A DNA stretch of 64,000 nucleotides from Orychophragmus violaceus (GCA_030180135.1 CM058231.1:29019034-29083033); one strand, 5' to 3'. Shown: positions 1-11,396, counted from the first letter of the stretch. Made by a program: numbers and translations. The notes: generated by a model from the sequence alone, not told the origin.

Positions 1-419
1 TGCAGGACTTGTTGTGGTCATAGGAAAGTTTTCCAACTTGGTTATGCAACATTGGTTCATTGTAAGTTTTTGAAGTAACCTTCTTCTCTTTGGGCCAATA
101 TATAGTAGAACGAGTCACGGATAACTTTCCTGAAAAAGAAAAAGAGAAACAAAGAAAACATTGTTCCAAACAAAGGAGAGCCAAATCAAATATGATATTC
201 ACGCAAAAAAAAAGATAATTGAAACTATTAAAAACACCAGAAGAAAATCAGAGACAAGGCAGAAGACGCGGCTGAACAAAGCTCATAAGTCGTATTCAAG
301 AGACCTTCAATCGTAGACGAAGAAGAACCGAGACAAAAGGAACCACAAAAAAAATACAACGAATAACATTTTAACATGAGATCAAAACCCAACGAACACT
401 AACACATTCGACCAATTTA
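1..419. other. Unassigned AT-rich edge segment
   Basis: No gene can be supported. On the plus strand the first 60 bases are open (reading CRTCCGHRKV...) and end at a splice-donor-like GTAAGTTTT near 62, so the tail of an exon that starts outside the window is possible. The opposite strand is open over the same bases, so neither reading is preferred. The rest is A-rich with no recognisable motif. Confidence 0.25.
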
Positions 420-1000
420 AAAATGAGTCGCATCATCAGGCTACATGTCATTTTCGGTACACTAATACAAGGCAAGCACTTGCCTTGCTACTTCATTTAC
501 CGTGTGCGAGTAATACAAATTTAAACTTGTACTTTGACTTGTTAAAAATGAGTACTTGAAATTTTAAATACTTGCTAAAAAACTACATACTTGCAAATTA
601 TTTGTCCTGTTTTATTACTTGATACTTGTAAAATATTACTAAGTTAGTTATTTGAAATTAATTACAAATTACTTGAAAACTAATTGCAAGTTACTTGTTA
701 ATTATTTATATCAATATTTACTTACTTAAATTTTATTTTAACGTTTAATCTAATTGAATTTTATTTTAGAAAATTATTATATATATTGAATATTTGAAAG
801 AAAAAAAAGTAACGAGTAAAACAAACCGAGTAGTGATATTTTTTACAATACTTGATACTTGACTTGTACTTGCAAATAATAAAAATTTGTTACTTATTAT
901 TCGGTTTAATCATAACAAGTACTTGCTTTTTCAAACCAAATATGAGTTAAGTAACGAGTATAAGCCGAGTAACGAGTAATTATGCCTAGCCCTAGGACCA
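420..1000. repeat. Degenerate ACTTG-rich repeat block
   Basis: Short imperfect copies of ACTTG/TACTTG and its complement recur throughout (for example at 525-560, 590-690 and 845-925), ending in repeated GAGTAACGAGTA near 950-985. There is no reading frame of note. It is probably a decayed non-autonomous transposon or a satellite-like block; the ends cannot be fixed by eye. Confidence 0.45.
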
Positions 1001-1483
1001 GGTACCAGCATTTGCTTAAACATTATAAGCATTCCTCTCAGAGACTCAGACTTTAGTCTTTATTCGTGTATGCATGAAGTTAGTTATCTTGTTCTTATTG
1101 AGAATATTTTTTTTATAAGTTATTGCAATGTCTAATGACTAGATATCAACTAATATCGTCAAATATGTAGTAAGGATGTCAAATTATATAACTAAATCAA
1201 GGCAGAAAGTAAAAAGACTATTGGTTTATGCTGATATCCCCATATATTATTAATATAAAAGACGGACCACTAAAAATGATTCACCTGTTTTGACTTTTGA
1301 AGCCATTGGAATAACAACAATGTTGGATTTGATTGGCCATCTCTAATCCATAAGAAGTTTTCTACTGGTTATGAAAAAGTGGAAGCGATATAACAAAACT
1401 TTAACATTAATTTCAAAAATAATTCTTGACATAATGACACATCAACCGGTTTATTTCTTATTTTATTTTTAGGTTTCCACGTA
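1001..1483. other. Intergenic, nothing recognised
   Basis: AT-rich sequence without a long reading frame, RNA gene or clear repeat. It ends at the A that forms the left insertion site of the Helitron. Confidence 0.6.
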
Positions 1484-2339
1484 TCTATACTATTAATTAA
1501 TTGGGAAGTGATTTTGAGGGAATGGAACTCTCTCATTAACTCTCAAATTTAATTATTAATAATTATTTTTAATATAATATCTATAATATCTTTTAACGTT
1601 ATTTTATTTTATCTTAGATATATTAGATGATGTCATAACATTATCACATCTATACAAAATATATATAAGATATATTTTGCAACTGACTCACATATATATT
1701 ATATCTATCGTATATGGTGATTTAGGTTTATCTAATAGTAATTAGATTTTACAGCCGACAAAAATTCTATATATAACTACTTCATATCCTTGCCTCTTTC
1801 ATTATTATTAGCAGCACAAGCACCATGACGACCACCACCAATTTTCTAATATTATCAGCTTTCAATTTTTTAATTGAAAGTCATGTCTTATTTTAGAAAA
1901 AAACAATTTCTACTGTTCTCATTAGTGAAATTAATCTTACTCATGATATATATAAGATAAAGGTCCAAATTATAAAATTATGGAATGGAATCAAAAACAA
2001 CAAAATTAATTCAGTTGAAATGATTTTAGTTGATCAAGTGGTTAGTTTTCTTTTTATGATTTACTTACTTTTTACAATTTCAAAAAAACTTTCAATAACC
2101 CTTAATTACCCTCTCTTATTCATCCTCAATTTTTCATATTAAAATATCTTAATTGCCCTTAATGAATTACTTTAAAAAAAATGCAAAATCGCATATGTTT
2201 TAACAACAATGTCGAGATATGTGATCCTTTTAACAAAATTAAAGAAATTCAAAATCACGTGTTCAATAAATTAAACAATTTAAAGATAAAAAGTATAGAT
2301 ATTTACATATTCTTAAGACAAAACCGAAAATCATGTGTT

Positions 2340-2790
2340 ATTTTAAAGAAATTGTGATAAATGCGGTTTTGACATAAAACACAGTTTTGCAGAAAATTGC
2401 AATTTTGATGAAAAATACGATTTGACAGAAAACATGATTTTGACGGAAAATGCGGTTTTGAGTCATTTTGACGTGATTTTGACAGAAAACACGATTTGCG
2501 ATTGACGAAAAACGCAATTTTGACAAAAAACATGATTTTGACAGAAAATATGATTTTGATAGAAAACATGATTTTAACAGAAATACAATTTCGAGGAAAT
2601 TATGATTTTAACGGAAAACATGATTTTTCCAAAAAACATGATTATGTGATTGTGACTGAAAATTTGATTTTGTCAGAAAACACGGTTTGACGGAAAACAA
2701 GATTTAAAAGAAACATGGTTTTAACGGAAAACGTAATTTTGCGGTTTTGATGGAAAACATGATTTTGACGGAAACACAATTTTGATGAAA
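2340..2790. repeat. Degenerate short tandem repeat inside the Helitron
   Basis: About 450 bp of loosely repeated units of roughly 18-20 bases, built on GAAAA(C)A(T/C)GATTTTGAC. Small open frames on both strands here (Lys/Asn/Ile-rich) are products of the repeat, not genes. Confidence 0.65.
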
Positions 2791-3307
2791 ATTGTTAAAT
2801 CTACTTAGCTTATAAAAAATAAAATAAATACCTTTTAGTTAATAAATATACCTATTTTGTTGATAATTTAAATAAAAAGTAAATTTCTTTAGATTATAAA
2901 ATATGTTTTAGTTAATTTACCTATTTATAGATAAATTAACTATGTATGTAGATATATACGAAAATTTATGATTTTCACTTTTAAAAAATATATATATATA
3001 ATTAAAATTTTAAGTATTTTAACAAATATATTATATGAATATTTCACTTTATCTAATATTATATATCGTTCTGGAAATATTTTATAGAACCGACTTACAC
3101 TTTGTTAACCTTATGCAACCGATTCTCACACAATTAGATTATATGTTTGACTTATATATAGATTCAAATGATTTTACATTTTGTATTTTCTTTAGATCAA
3201 CAATTGGAAAACATATAAATCAACCCAACACAAAAATATTTAATTTAAGTTTAAATAAATAATATTAAATATTAAATTTTAAAACATAATTTAAACTTAT
3301 ATTAGCA

Positions 3308-3326
3308 CCCCACACAAGGTGTGGGG
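3308..3326 (+). other. Helitron 3' terminal hairpin
   Basis: CCCCACAC, loop AAG, GTGTGGGG: a perfect 8-bp stem located 7 bases before the terminal CTAG. In Helitrons this structure acts as the replication terminator. Confidence 0.8.
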
Positions 3327-3337
3327 CAATCACCTAG

Positions 3338-4238
3338 TACCGTTTTGTTTTGGTGGTGATTTGCTCTAAAATAATCACACAAGTTTTGGTAAATCTTATA
3401 TTTGTTGCGTAATTATAATCTAGTGAAAACTCATAACGTCATATGTAATATATTTTAAACGAATTTCGTAACGCCGAGTTATACTGACAGTTGCAACTTT
3501 GGTTTGACGAGCTATATTTATATGTCGAGAAGCTTAGCATACCCCTCCTCTTTATACACTGTTTCTTTTTTTTTTAAGATGTTTTCGGATTTTTGCGTCT
3601 GGACTTAGCAACCGGCAAATTGATCAGGGGCATCAGTAAGATACGTATTCAAAACACATGTTGAAGACATATGTCTGAGAATCAGAAGTTATATAAACAA
3701 AAAGAGTTGCTTACTAACTAAAGCTTAGAAAACATGTTTGCGTTTCACGTTCCCAACGCCCATAATAGCTAAACCGATTACTTGGGTGGTTGTACTTGTG
3801 TATGTTTACGATAAGAAATTAACAGTGGGGATACAAATTACAATTTATTTGAGAAAGGTAGGCAAACATGGGGTTCATATATAAATTACACGCTAACTTT
3901 ATTATATAAATACGAACAAACGATTGAGGCAAAACATGAGTGGATTGGATTTGGATCCTCAGTTAGACCATTTCAATATTTTTCTCTGTTTAACTGTGAT
4001 CGTCAAGGTATTAATTAGAAGTTTTCAAACGGAGTAAATCATCAAAATCTGCCTGAAGTAATATTTTTGAGAATTAATAAATATAATCATTTTCCGAAGC
4101 GATAAAAAATTTCTGATAAACACTTAATAGACGACAAAAAAAGAAAGATAAACACTTGACACTTCTTCTTCTTACAGACTTAAAACAGCTGACAAAAATA
4201 AAAACTTAACAAAACCCTAATAAATTATTTTAAAAGAA
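3338..4238. other. Intergenic, nothing recognised
   Basis: AT-rich spacer between the Helitron and the MITE cluster. I see no gene, RNA gene or clear repeat. Confidence 0.6.
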
Positions 4239-4794
4239 TAAGAGCTTCCCCAATGGGGGTTCTTAGACCATGTGCATTAGACCATCTCCAACCCCACTCC
4301 ATTTCTTACTCCAAACTCCATTTTGCAGTAATTTTGTTCCAATCCCACTCCATTTTCAACTGCAAAATAGAGTAAAAAATGAGATTACTCCAAATTTGGA
4401 GTAATCTCATTTTTGTTTGTTCATGACTCCATTTTCCACTCCAAAATGGAGTAGGGTTGGAGCAAAACATAACTGCATTTTGGAGTTACTCCATTTTGGA
4501 GTAAAAAATGGAGTTTTACATTGGAGATGCCCTTAGTGATCTTTGAAGGGTTTATGGCACGGTTTCATAGGCAATTTGAATAAAAAAATATTAAAGTTAA
4601 GAACCTTGGTTCTTAAAAGCTCTTCTCTAAGAGCTGGCTCTTCACTGTTCCTGCTGACGTGGCGACGTCTGGTTTGATCATTTTTTTTTTTGCTTTTTGA
4701 ATTTTTTTTTTTCATCCACCTACAGAAAAGAAAAAATTAATAATAAAAATAGTTAAGAACCCCATGAAGGGGTTCACTGATGTACATGCTCTTA
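4239..4794. mobile_element. MITE-like element (outer), interrupted by another MITE
   Basis: The left end TAAGAGC and the right end GCTCTTA are inverted. Each is followed inward by a GGGGTTCTTA / TAAGAACCCC motif (about 4253-4265 and 4753-4763). The 253-bp element at 4280-4532 lies inside. No coding capacity. The ends share the AAGAACCCC theme with the neighbour at 4792-5032, suggesting two related small elements side by side. The boundaries are approximate. Confidence 0.45.
4280..4532. mobile_element. PIF/Harbinger-like MITE, nearly palindromic
   Basis: The terminal inverted repeats start GACCATCTCCAA on the left and, reading the other strand, GGGCATCTCCAA on the right. Both are followed by ACTCCATTT and ACTCCAAA motifs. 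It is flanked by TTA at 4277-4279 and 4533-4535, a 3-bp duplication typical of PIF/Harbinger elements. The centre (about 4375-4413) is a perfect palindrome around ACTCCAAATTTGGAGT, so the whole element can fold into one hairpin. No reading frame. Confidence 0.7.
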
Positions 4795-5032
4795 GATGGA
4801 GTTCTTAAAAAAAACTAATATAATAATGTGGGCTCTACTATGAATAGTTAAGAAACAGTATACTAAAATCTTTATTTAAGAACTTGTTTCTTACACTGTT
4901 CATACACGTGGCGGCTTTTTATTGGTCGCTTTATTTTTTTTTCATTTTTAATTTTTTTAATTTGTTCAAAAAAAAATTTAAATTTAAATTTAAGAACCCC
5001 ACTAGGAGGGTTCACCATTGGACCTGCTCTAA
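4792..5032. mobile_element. Small MITE-like element
   Basis: It begins TTAGATGGAGTTCTTAA and ends with TAAGAACCCC...GGTTCACCATTGGACCTGCTCTAA, matching the right end of the element immediately before it. The interior has T-runs and no reading frame. Probably a diverged relative; boundaries uncertain. Confidence 0.4.
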
Positions 5033-5269
5033 CAGCTCTCCATGATTGCTTCCCCGATGTGAGGCATAAAACGTGGCTGCTTACTTTTGACAAATAAAAG
5101 TATGTGGCTGCTTATATCTGGAGATCACGGAATGATGCACCGTTTATGCAATGCAACTCTTGATCATATTAAATTTTACATATATACTTTTGAAATAAAT
5201 GGTTAAAGCACATGTATCTAGGCTTTATCAGAGAACATTGCAGAACTGAGTAGTAAAGTAAAGAAACTA
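5033..5269. other. Short spacer, nothing recognised
   Basis: Sequence between the MITE cluster and the second Helitron, without a supported feature. Confidence 0.5.
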
Positions 5270-6343
5270 CTAGATTTTGAAGTGCGGGTTTAATTTTCTT
5301 TACAAATTTTACTTTTTATTCATTTTGTTAATAGTAATTTAGATTTTTAATTATGTAATCTAATTTTGATTATAATTGTTTAACCAACATTATAAACAGT
5401 GAGTTAGCAATTTAGTTTTTTTTTTAAATGAATTATGTGTTATTTGAAGGATTTATATCGTAAGGATTAAGAGATTAAAATAACGATTTCGCATTATATA
5501 TTTTAATATGTGTTGTATCGTAAGATCATAGTTTGGAAAAAATATATATATATGTGAAAACAACTATTTTTTAAAAGTTATGTGGTATATGTTTAATTGT
5601 TATTATATTTATCTAAAATATTATTTTATAAAATACATGTTGTAGTCGTATATATAATTTGCAAATTTGATGGAACTATCCGTTAAAAACTTCATTCAAA
5701 CATAAAGCATAATTTGACGCTTCAAATATTTGAATAATATAAGTATAAAATCATTTTATTATTTTTATTAAGTTTAAAATATATCAACTGAAATTATTTA
5801 TTATATGCGAATTTTTTATAGAAAATTTATAATCGAGATTGGCTAATTAATTTTTCAACCCGTTTAATTAATTAAATATTTTTCAGTTTGATGGAAAAAC
5901 TTGCTAAAAAGTACAATCGTAAAAACATCAATCGTAATATGTATATATATATATTTGAAAAAAGATATTAAAATATATTATAAATTTATTTTGAATTAAA
6001 TCATAAATTAGAGAATCTTAATTTATATATAATAGTTGATGTATAAATTATTAATTATATTTATCAATTAATTTGTTTTGATTTTAATTAATTAGGAAAG
6101 TGAGACCCATTAGAATTTGGTTGTTTGGCTACATGTTTAATAATTGTCTTGTTTGGAAACATGGATTGTAGAGATAATGTTATATTCCCTAATTACTCTT
6201 AATAAAATTTAATTAAATCATTGATATACATTGTTTTACAGTTTTACCCTTAATGAAAGTTACAAATCCTAATAATATCAAGGGTAAATTCCGGAAACAA
6301 CATTTATGTACCATGGCAAACCTTCCTATTTTAATAGATTAGA
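5270..6343 (-). mobile_element. Probable non-autonomous Helitron on the minus strand
   Basis: Read on the minus strand it starts TCTAATCTATTAAAA after an A and ends CTAG before a T (plus-strand A at 5269). Its start resembles that of the Helitron at 1484 (TCTA...CTATTAA...GGAAG). The expected 3' hairpin is incomplete: CCCGCAC lies about 8 bases before CTAG but its pairing arm is missing. No coding capacity; AT-rich interior. Identity rests on the two ends, so confidence is moderate. Confidence 0.5.
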
Positions 6344-7328
6344 TTTGTTTTTTTTTTATCGACATCATTTCTAGTCATATAACTGGAGTATTTTTTTTTT
6401 TTTTTGAACTATGATAACTGGAGTATTTGCATAAAACATCCAAATAAAATTGTTATTTCTAATATTTTTTAACCACTGTTAGAAACTTAGATATATACTA
6501 AAAGATTTATATTTTATAAGATATTTTTCTTTTTCTTAAGATTACAGTTTTACTTAACCAAAAAAAATATTACAATTTTACACAAACTTTAAAGTAGTTT
6601 AAAATAGTTTCTGCCTTTCATGTCCGTGACAGATGCTTCATAGCTAATATTATAATTATAATTGTGACATGAAAAACTGAAGAAAAAAAACTAATATTAT
6701 AAATTTTCAGCTTTCCTAGCGAATATTAAGGTGGCATTAAAGTTTAGATGTATGTGTGTGACAGTGTGTGCATGTTAGTGTAACCACTTGACGTGTCCCA
6801 CTTCGACTAGTTTGTAGCCTAAAGCCCCTCTGCTTTAAGAAAAGGTACATTCAGTATTAATAAAATATTTAATTAGCTCGAGTAAGTGTCACTTGGAACA
6901 TATGATGGGGCTTTGTGATGAATCAACACACCCCACCATCTTTGGTTGGCTTCAGAAAACTGCTTAGGAGATATCCAATAAAGGAGACTTGGATTTGAAA
7001 AATCAAATGTCTAATTTTGGAGTCTTCCTGATGTGTGGGTTAAGACTAAACTAATCGCACTTGTGAACCAAAAGCTACATTATAGTTTTATAATTATCCC
7101 TTTTGTGGGAACGACTTTATATTAAATTATTAGTTTATTGTAAATCCCATTGGTTGATTTTCGTTGCGAATCAAATTCTGGCGGGCCATAATATGATCTT
7201 GGAGATCTTATAATGATAATAAACATCATTTATGTCAACACTGATAGACTTGATAAGGATATCTAAATTGGTGCTAGACAAGAGCATCAAGAGATACACC
7301 GCTGGTACTTCTATTTGTCAAATAATCA
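6344..7328. other. Intergenic, nothing recognised
   Basis: AT-rich spacer with T-runs near 6350 and 6390. A short open frame at 7232-7338 runs into the transposon inserted at 7339 and has no recognisable similarity, so I do not call a gene. Confidence 0.5.
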
Positions 7329-7523
7329 CACTTTTGCCGAGAAAATGGCCATTCAATTCACGAACTTTTCGGTCAAAGCCAAAATATACACGAACTTTAA
7401 AATGCACCAAAAAAGTATGAACAAAATTTGACTTTCTAAATTAAATACAAACTTATCGTTAACTGATCGTTTTACATACATCGTTTTGGTCAAAGGTTAA
7501 AAAAAGAAAAAATGACGTTGGTA

Positions 7524-7578
7524 GGACTCGAACCTAAAATCCTTAGCTTAAAATAGACCTTAACTCACCACTGTGCCA
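7524..7578 (-). other. tRNA-like segment (A box and B box), left arm
   Basis: Read on the minus strand, TGGCACAGTGG (7568-7578) matches the RNA polymerase III A box and GGTTCGAGTCC (7524-7534) the B box, at tRNA-like spacing. It is the inverted copy of the segment at 8757-8811. No complete cloverleaf was found, so this is a tRNA or SINE relic, not a called tRNA gene. Confidence 0.5.
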
Positions 7579-7777
7579 ACAAGCTCTCTTCGGATATAAG
7601 TAAATAATAATGTTATTTAACTTATACCAAATACGTTTATGAATTAAAATACTAATTATAATTAATAATTTAAATGGTAATCATTATAATAATTAAGAAA
7701 GTATGATTTTAAAGATAGCTTTGAAAAAGAAAAGATTGTTTTATATAACTTTTTTTTATTTGAAGGATACTTATAAT

Positions 7778-8376
7778 CAGTGTTCTAAAACGCGGCCTAG
7801 GCGGCGCTTTGGCGCTAGGCGGTGGCCGAGCGTCCCGATTTTACACTATGCGGTGGGTTAGGCGGTTTAAAAAAATCGGACGCCTAATAAAGTCTAGGCG
7901 GCCATTACGCGGTCTAGGCGGGTGCCTAGGCGGATTCTAGGCGGCCGTTTTTTTTTTTTTTTTAAATTGTATAATTATATTTTATTGTGTATGTCAAGAC
8001 TATTTGGTTTGAATAATATTTATTATAAGTTTTTAGACTAAGATATTTGGGAGTAAGTTTAAAAACTATATATCCTTATTTAATTTTTTATAAAGATTAT
8101 GATTTTTTATTATCGTTGGAGATCATTTATATATTTTAAAACTATATTTTCACTTTATTTTATCAAAGTTTATTCAATTTTTTATTTGAGTCTATGTTTT
8201 ATTCTTTTTTTCTAAAATTATAATATATAAAAGATTTATTCTCTATGAAAATGATATATATATATATTATTTGTATAGGCCCCGTTTAGGCATCGGCGTA
8301 TACGGCTAGGCGCTAGGCGTTCGTTCACTGCCTAGCGAACGCCTAGAGCGAACGCCTAGCGCGTTTTAGAACATTG
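7778..8376. mobile_element. hAT-type non-autonomous element
   Basis: The terminal inverted repeats CAGTGTTCTAAAACGCG and, on the other strand, CAATGTTCTAAAACGCG are 17 bp with one mismatch. The flanking 8 bp CTTATAAT at 7770-7777 and 8377-8384 are identical, the duplication length of hAT elements. The ends are rich in CCTAGGCGG/GCGCTAGGCG sub-repeats while the middle is AT-rich. No reading frame. It is nested in the left arm of the fold-back MULE, whose right arm shows the uninterrupted site. Confidence 0.85.
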
Positions 8377-8756
8377 CTTATAATAAACATTAAACAAAAT
8401 TAAATTATATAATAGCCAAAATCAAATCTATATTTGGCTCCAATTTATTTGGCTATTATATGATTTGATTTTGATTTTGGCTATTAATAGCCAAATAAAT
8501 TGGAGCCAAATATAGATTTGATTTTGGCTATTATATGATTTGATTTTGTTTAATGTTTATTATAAGTATCCTTCAAATAAAAAAAAGTTATATAAAACAA
8601 TCTTTTCTTTTTCAAAGCTATCTTTAAAATCGTACTTTTTAATTATTATAATGATTACTATTTAAATTATTAATTGCAATTAGCATTTTAATTCATAAAC
8701 GCACTCGGTATAAGTTAAATAACATTATTATTTACTTATATCTGAAAAGAGCTTGC

Positions 8757-8811
8757 TGGCACAGTGGCGAGTTTAGGTCTATTTTAAGCTAAGGATCTTA
8801 GGTTCGAGTCC
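8757..8811 (+). other. tRNA-like segment (A box and B box), right arm
   Basis: TGGCACAGTGG at 8757-8767 fits the A-box consensus and GGTTCGAGTCC at 8801-8811 the B box. They lie 33 bases apart, as in tRNA genes and tRNA-derived SINEs. It is followed by CTACCAACGTC and a T-run (about 8824-8836), which could act as a Pol III terminator. Not a clean tRNA: I cannot pair a full acceptor stem. Confidence 0.5.
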
Positions 8812-9007
8812 TACCAACGTCATTTTTTCTTTTTTTAATCTTTCACCAAAACGACGTATGTAAAACGGTCAGTCAACGATAAGTTTGTATTTAATTTAGA
8901 AAGTCAAATTTTGTTCATGCTTTTTTTGGTGCGTTTTAAAGATCGTATATATTTTGGCTTTGACCGAAAAGGTTGTGAATTGAATGGCCATTTTCTCCAC
9001 TTTTGCC

Positions 9008-9899
9008 GGGACATGTTGTATATAATTTGAAAGAAGAGTTTAACTGTGTTATTTACAAATTTCGAGATTAATTGTGAATTTCAGGAGATTAAACATCACT
9101 ATTATCAGATTGTCAAACTTTTCGGTCATTGGTTGTCATCAATTTTGGTCTACATACATCACTTCAGTTCACTATATTCGAAAATATGTTTTAAGCCATT
9201 AATTACTAGCTTTGATTTATGGTAATTCATCTTTGTAACATGCGGAAAGAAAGATCTATTTCGTACTTATATAGGTTTGATTGTAATGTTTTAGAATCTC
9301 ATAAGTGTGATTTGTGTTGTGGAGTGAATAATAAAACCACTGGACAAGATTTTTAAATATAGTTTCATAATTTGAAGAATAGGTATAGAAAGTTATATAA
9401 TTAATCCACGTGAATTACAGCTCCATTCCATTGGTATATCCTTCTACCACCACTTAACAAGAAGAAAAAAATCAAATACAAACATGGTTCTATGTTTTGC
9501 TTGGACTAATGTTTTATTTCAATCGATTTTAAATATAAATTTGAAATCCCATCAGTGTATAAACTTTATACTCAAAGCAAATTGGCTAATATTTTCTCCT
9601 CGTTTTCCTTTTTTTTTTAACTGTGTTTTCATTAGTATATATTTTATTAAATAGTTGTTAAGTCTTATCTTAAAGTAGTTTTATTTTATGCTTTATCCTA
9701 AAGTTGGTTTGTGAATAAGAAAGTAAAAGTTATGCCATAAATCTTTGGTCAAATTTTTATTGGGTAATATTATTCAATATACATCAATACTCAAAAAATT
9801 AAGTTTCTACCATTGAACATTTCAAAATTAATAAAAGAACAAAGAGAAAAAATGTTTATTCCACAAACAGTCTATTTTTCGAGTTAATTACAAATTTGG
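9008..9899. other. Intergenic, nothing recognised
   Basis: AT-rich spacer after the fold-back MULE. No supported gene, RNA gene or clear repeat. Confidence 0.6.
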
Positions 9900-10192
9900 C
9901 ATTACCACTAACACTGTTCATCGCAATCGATAATCACAATATTATCAAACAATTGTAATATGCTAACAAACAATGATATCAAATATTTTATGATGTGCTA
10001 ATAATAATATTAGATAATTATATTATGACATTTGTATAATGTTAACATTAATAGCACATATTTATAACATGCTAACAATAATATCAGATATTGTAAACAC
10101 TTTATTTGCCTATTATTATTGTTTTATAGCGTGCTAACAATAATATATAATATTTATAATGCGCTAATATTAATATAGATTATTTTTTTTAA
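9900..10192. repeat. AT-rich degenerate minisatellite, left part
   Basis: Repeated (G)CTAACAATAATATCAGATATTTATAAT-like units of about 30-60 bases. The same theme resumes at 29966 directly after the large MULE, showing that the MULE inserted into this repeat. The last ten bases (eight T and AA, 10183-10192) are the left copy of the MULE target duplication. Confidence 0.6.
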
Positions 10193-10359
10193 GGAGAAAT
10201 TGCTTAAAATGCCCTCAAACTTGAATTTAAATAAAAGTGTACCCCCAAACTTGAATCAAATATAAAACTGGTTTTGCGGCCTTATGAAATTACCGCGCTG
10301 TCTTTACGACCAATCAAAAAAACGTCAAACGCAATTACCATTATAACCTTCGACTATTT

Positions 10360-11343
10360 CAGACTTCTATGGATGTCTGAGATGTCAGACTCCAATAGAA
10401 GTCTCACACAGAATTAATTACTAAATTTAAATTTTAAAATTATTAAAAAATATTTTGTCAAAACTTTTATATACATAAATTATATATAAACAATTAAGTA
10501 GTATATAAATTAAAATTTTATAAAATTGAGTCATATTAAACTATGTTAGTTAAGTATGCCTTAGAACCCTACTTTGTAATGGAACATAATGGAACATTTA
10601 CATATAACTTACATATAACCTTAGGGTTAGTTAGACTCATGGTTTAAGAAATTCACATTTGAAAAAATATATTTGCACATGTATGTTATAATGGTGATAT
10701 AATTAACGAATTTGATGTGTCCTAGGTGTTTTGTTTAAATATTTTTCGATGTTAAGTGATAAATACTAAATTTAGGGTTTATCAGACTTCTATAGAAGTC
10801 TGAATTTTGGGGTTTCGTAAATACATGGTGTTTTTAACCAAATATACCTTAAATGGTTAAAATTGACTAAATATTATGTAATTTTAATTTACATATGTCC
10901 AAAAGTCTCATATTTAATTTATGTATCCGAAATTTTCCTCAAAATATTTTTTTAATAATTTTATAATTTAAATTTTCAACTTAATTATCTCTCAGACTTC
11001 TCGTATTATGTAAATTAAAATTACATAATATTTAGTCAATTTTAACCATTTAAGGTATATTTGGTTAAAAACACCATGTAGCTTGATCTATGCTTGACAT
11101 ATGGAGTTGGATATCATATTTTCATCTGTAGGGTTAGACTGAGGGTTTGTGAATTTTCATCCATGTTGTTACATTTGCATATACTGGTTAGGTTGTGACT
11201 ATATTAAACGAGTTTGATGTTTATTATAAGTTTTCTATATAATATGATGGTATTTAAGTAGTAATTAGTAGATTTAGGGTATATCAGACTTCCATGTTAA
11301 TCTGATTAACGTACATGATTTCTCAGACTACCGAAGAAGTCTG
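10360..11343. repeat. Scattered 20-bp CAGAC-N10-GTCTG dyads, left subterminal region
   Basis: Copies at 10360-10379, 10783-10802 (perfect: CAGACTTC, TATA, GAAGTCTG), 11285-11304 and 11324-11343, with a degenerate one near 10386. They lie upstream of the GRF gene, within the MULE end. Confidence 0.75.
10822..11080. repeat. Inverted repeat with 74-bp perfect arms
   Basis: 10822-10895 (starts TACATGGTGTTTTTAACC) and 11007-11080 (ends GGTTAAAAACACCATGTA) are exact reverse complements around a 111-bp spacer. No flanking duplication is evident, so it is not clearly a separate MITE. It could fold into a long hairpin in either RNA or DNA. Confidence 0.8.
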
Positions 11344-11387
11344 ACTAATCTCGACCAAAAACTAAACCCTACTTGGGAATTTACCCC

Positions 11388-11396
11388 ATATATAAA
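11388..11396 (+). promoter_or_regulatory. TATA box of the GRF gene
   Basis: CATATATAA lies about 165 bases before a leader-intron donor (GTAATTATC at 11561) and about 770 bases before the GRF start codon. The following 11400-11560 is CT- and CCGCC-rich like a plant 5' leader. Confidence 0.45.

Larger units (their letters stand above)
1484..3337 (+). mobile_element. Non-autonomous Helitron
   Basis: The 5' end begins TCTATACTATTAATT directly after an A. The 3' end has a perfect 8-bp hairpin with a 3-base loop (3308-3326), then 7 bases, then CTAG directly before a T. TC at the start, a hairpin and CTRR at the end, and insertion between A and T are the defining features of Helitrons, which move by rolling-circle replication. 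No Rep/helicase coding sequence is present, so it would need a partner element. The interior is AT-rich and contains a degenerate tandem repeat (2340-2790). Length 1854 bp. Confidence 0.8.
7339..8997. mobile_element. Fold-back Mutator-like element with 515-bp inverted arms
   Basis: Left arm 7339-7777 plus 8385-8458; right arm 8485-8997. The arms are near-perfect inverted copies around a 26-bp spacer. The termini read GAGAAAATGGCCATTC inward on both sides. The flanking 10 bp CACTTTTGCC at 7329-7338 and 8998-9007 are identical, fitting the 9-10 bp target duplication of Mutator-like elements. There is no transposase, so it is non-autonomous. A 599-bp hAT-type element interrupts the left arm only. 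Each arm carries a tRNA-like segment with A- and B-box motifs. A transcript through it would form a hairpin of about 500 bp, a plausible small-RNA source (inference). Confidence 0.8.

Noticed and set aside
2303..2690. Small Helitron proteins on both strands
   Set aside because: Lys/Asn/Ile/Phe-rich frames generated by the degenerate tandem repeat.
7232..7420. 62-codon frame crossing the left end of the fold-back MULE
   Set aside because: Half of it is transposon arm sequence and nothing is recognisable in the rest.
8757..8811. A functional tRNA gene
   Set aside because: A and B boxes fit, but no complete acceptor and anticodon stems can be paired by eye.
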